Part shown: in pieces, positions 61,945 through 64,000 of the stretch | How positions within the stretch are numbered: position 1 is the stretch's first letter | Layout of the letters: each line of letters begins with the position of its first letter | NCBI RefSeq assembly: GCF_020833685.1 | Contig: NZ_JACKZY010000004.1 | Location: 1-64,000, forward strand | Length of the DNA: 64,000 nt | Direction of reading: 5' to 3' | From: Nitratireductor sp. B36 | GTDB lineage: Bacteria > Pseudomonadota > Alphaproteobacteria > Rhizobiales > Rhizobiaceae | Translations under genes and position numbers: made by a program | The notes under the pieces: model-generated | What the model was told of the DNA's origin: nothing | The model's database searches: none | What the model saw: only the letters and a program-made list of their open reading frames with translations

Positions 61945-64000
61945 CGGATACGAAAACCGGTGACGACAAGACGCTGAGCGTCGAGAAGAAGAAGACGCTG
62001 ACGCTGAAGCGACCCTCCGTTGAGCAGGGCACTGTGCGGCAGAACTTCTCGCATGGACGCTCGAAGTCTGTCGTTGTCGAGACGAAGAAGCGCAAGTTCT
62101 CGCGGCCGGATGAGCGCCCCGAGACAACACCTGCGCCGGCGCCGGCTCCAGCAGCGGCAAAGCCGAAGCCTGCCGCACCACAGCCTGCGCCGCAGCGTCA
62201 GCGCGAGCGTCCGCGCCCGGCATCGGGTGGAAACCGTTCTGGTGTGGTGCTCAACGAGCTTTCCAAGGACGAGATCGAAGCACGGCGTCGCGCTTTGCAG
62301 GATTCCAAGGTGCGCGAGGCGGAAGAGCGCAAGCGCGCTGAAGAGGAAGCAAAACGCCGCGCTGAGGAAGAAGCACGCCGCGAGCGCGAGCGTGAAGAAT
62401 CCGCACGCCGCCAGGCCGAGGAAGAAGCGCGTCTGAAAGCGGAGGCGGAAGCACGCCGTCAGGCAGAAGAAGAAGCGCGTCGTCGAGCGCCGACACCGGT
62501 TGAAACCAAGCCTGAGCCGGAGGAAGATTCGGACGATGAAGGCCGCTCGAAGAGCAAGGGCGCACCGGTCAAGCGCGCGGCACCAAAACCTGAGACCCCA
62601 CGCCCGGCAGCCAAGCCCCGTGGAGACGATCAGCGTCGCCGCGGCAAGCTGACTCTCAATCGCGCTTTGTCGGACGATGGCGAGACACGCGGACGTTCAC
62701 TCTCTTCCATGCGTCGTCGTCAGGAGAAGTTCAAGCGCGCGCAGCACCAGGAGCCGCGCGAGAAGATCTCTCGTGAGGTGGTGCTTCCTGAAACGATCAC
62801 CATTCAGGAACTCGCTCAACGCATGACCGAACGCGCTGTGGACGTGATCAAATTCTTCATGAAGCAGGGCCAGATGCTGAAGCCCGGTGATGTGATTGAT
62901 GCGGACACCGCCGAACTGGTGGCCGAGGAGTTCGGTCATACCGTGAAGCGCGTTGCCGAATCCGACGTGGAAGACGGCCTCTTCAACGTTGAGGACAAGG
63001 CAGAGGATCTGAAGCCGCGTCCGCCCGTCGTGACCATCATGGGCCACGTCGATCACGGTAAGACGTCGCTGCTCGATGCCATTCGCCATGCGAATGTGGT
63101 GTCTGGCGAAGCTGGAGGTATCACGCAGCATATCGGCGCTTACCAGGTCGAGCAGGGCGGCCAGACGATCACCTTCATCGATACTCCCGGCCACGCCGCA
63201 TTTACGGCGATGCGTGCACGCGGTGCAGAGGCAACCGACATCGCCATTCTCGTGGTGGCTGCCGACGACAGCGTGATGCCGCAGACCATTGAGTCCATCA
63301 ATCACGCCAAGGCGGCAGGTGTTCCGATCATTGTGGCGATCAACAAGGTCGACAAGCCGGAAGCCGATCCCAACAAGGTTCGCACCGAACTTCTTCAGCA
63401 TGAAGTGTTCGTCGAATCCATGGGCGGTGAGGTGCTCGACGTGGAGGTCTCCGCCGTCAAGGGAACCAATCTCGACAAGCTGCTGGACGCGATCCTGCTG
63501 CAAGCCGAGGTGCTGGAGCTCAAGGCCAACCCGGACCGCTCCGCGGAAGGCGTTGTCATCGAGGCCAAGCTCGACCGTGGCCGCGGTTCGGTTGCTACGG
63601 TTCTGGTGCAGGCTGGCACGCTTCGCACCGGCGACATTATCGTGGCTGGCAATGAATGGGGCCGTGTACGCGCGCTCGTCAACGATCGCGGTGACCAGCT
63701 GAAGGAGGCTCCGCCCTCCATGCCGGTTGAGATCCTCGGTCTTCAGGGCACACCGCTGGCGGGTGATCGCATTGCCGTTGTCGAGAGCGAGGCTCGCGCC
63801 CGCGAGATCTCGGAGTATCGCCAGCGCCTTGCTCGCGAGAAGTCCGTTGCCCGCCAGGCCGGTCAGCGCGGCTCGCTCGAGCAGATGATGTCGCAGCTCC
63901 AGGATTCAGGCCTGAAGGAGTTCCCGCTCATCGTGAAGGGCGACGTGCAGGGCTCGATCGAGGCCATTGCCGGTGCGCTCGACAAGCTCGGCACCGACGA
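61941..64000 (+). CDS. infB: Translation initiation factor IF-2, 3' end outside window
   Basis: The frame begins with ATG at 61941 and is still open at the window edge (about 686 codons visible). The N-terminus has the IF2 assembly motif and a long, charged, repetitive Glu/Ala/Arg segment (about residues 110-200). The G domain follows: [20 protein letters not shown] (G1), [12 protein letters not shown] (G2), [17 protein letters not shown] (G3) and [10 protein letters not shown] (G4). It delivers initiator tRNA to the 30S subunit. Confidence 0.96.
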   Translation, partial: MTDTKTGDDKTLSVEKKKTLTLKRPSVEQGTVRQNFSHGRSKSVVVETKKRKFSRPDERPETTPAPAPAPAAAKPKPAAPQPAPQRQRERPRPASGGNRSGVVLNELSKDEIEARRRALQDSKVREAEERKRAEEEAKRRAEEEARREREREESARRQAEEEARLKAEAEARRQAEEEARRRAPTPVETKPEPEEDSDDEGRSKSKGAPVKRAAPKPETPRPAAKPRGDDQRRRGKLTLNRALSDDGETRGRSLSSMRRRQEKFKRAQHQEPREKISREVVLPETITIQELAQRMTERAVDVIKFFMKQGQMLKPGDVIDADTAELVAEEFGHTVKRVAESDVEDGLFNVEDKAEDLKPRPPVVTIMGHVDHGKTSLLDAIRHANVVSGEAGGITQHIGAYQVEQGGQTITFIDTPGHAAFTAMRARGAEATDIAILVVAADDSVMPQTIESINHAKAAGVPIIVAINKVDKPEADPNKVRTELLQHEVFVESMGGEVLDVEVSAVKGTNLDKLLDAILLQAEVLELKANPDRSAEGVVIEAKLDRGRGSVATVLVQAGTLRTGDIIVAGNEWGRVRALVNDRGDQLKEAPPSMPVEILGLQGTPLAGDRIAVVESEARAREISEYRQRLAREKSVARQAGQRGSLEQMMSQLQDSGLKEFPLIVKGDVQGSIEAIAGALDKLGTD

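Overview
The window looks like a chromosomal segment of an alphaproteobacterium of the Rhizobiales (Hyphomicrobiales), probably near Phyllobacteriaceae/Mesorhizobium-like genera. The basis is gene order and protein style, not a search: tsaB-rimI-plsC, miaB-phoH-ybeY-corC-lnt-xre-metK-trmB and rimP-nusA-ylxR-infB are arranged as in that order, a GbsR/MarR-type regulator sits in front of cydDCABX, and catabolic ABC/TRAP cassettes are abundant. The DNA is GC-rich throughout, with a more AT-rich patch inside lnt. No rRNA, tRNA or CRISPR array was seen.

Positions 1-27170 form an accessory catabolic region. It starts with a decayed IS3-family element. An IclR regulator then faces a peptide-type ABC operon that also encodes an alpha/beta hydrolase, a gamma-glutamyltransferase without a signal peptide and an AbrB-family membrane protein. 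On the minus strand (10868-19057) lies a polyamine/opine-type ABC transporter with a three-subunit FAD/[2Fe-2S] dehydrogenase of the opine-oxidase/D-hydroxyproline-dehydrogenase family, a separate DAO-type oxidase and RidA, facing a LysR gene. Next is a LacI-controlled cassette (20160-27168): a FrlD-like sugar kinase, a FrlB-like SIS deglycase, a complete TRAP transporter and an ornithine-cyclodeaminase-family protein. This is best read as uptake and breakdown of an Amadori (fructosyl-amino acid) compound. A LacI-type palindrome lies between the divergent kinase and deglycase genes. The common theme is scavenging of N-substituted amino acids.

Positions 27270-31660 hold a cobalamin riboswitch followed by a luciferase-like (LLM) flavin monooxygenase and a BtuFCD/FecBCD-type importer. 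Between riboswitch and monooxygenase there is a 44-codon small ORF whose ribosome binding site lies in a hairpin, and a Zur-like palindrome. A polysaccharide polymerase/ligase gene with a TATAAT -10 box and a CtrA-type TTAA-N7-TTAA site follows.

Positions 33290-40330 carry the cytochrome bd module: regulator, cydD, cydC, cydA, cydB, the 39-residue cydX and a terminator. A perfect 12-bp inverted repeat in front of the regulator is the likely operator. After this come an MscS channel, an orphan HyuA-type hydantoinase/oxoprolinase and malate synthase G.

Positions 46130-64000 are the conserved housekeeping block for tRNA modification, ribosome assembly, envelope lipoproteins, S-adenosylmethionine synthesis and translation initiation. 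A small hydrolase/LysR pair is inserted between plsC and miaB. A promoter followed at once by an intrinsic terminator lies just before rimP, suggesting attenuation of the rimP-nusA-infB operon. infB runs off the end of the window.
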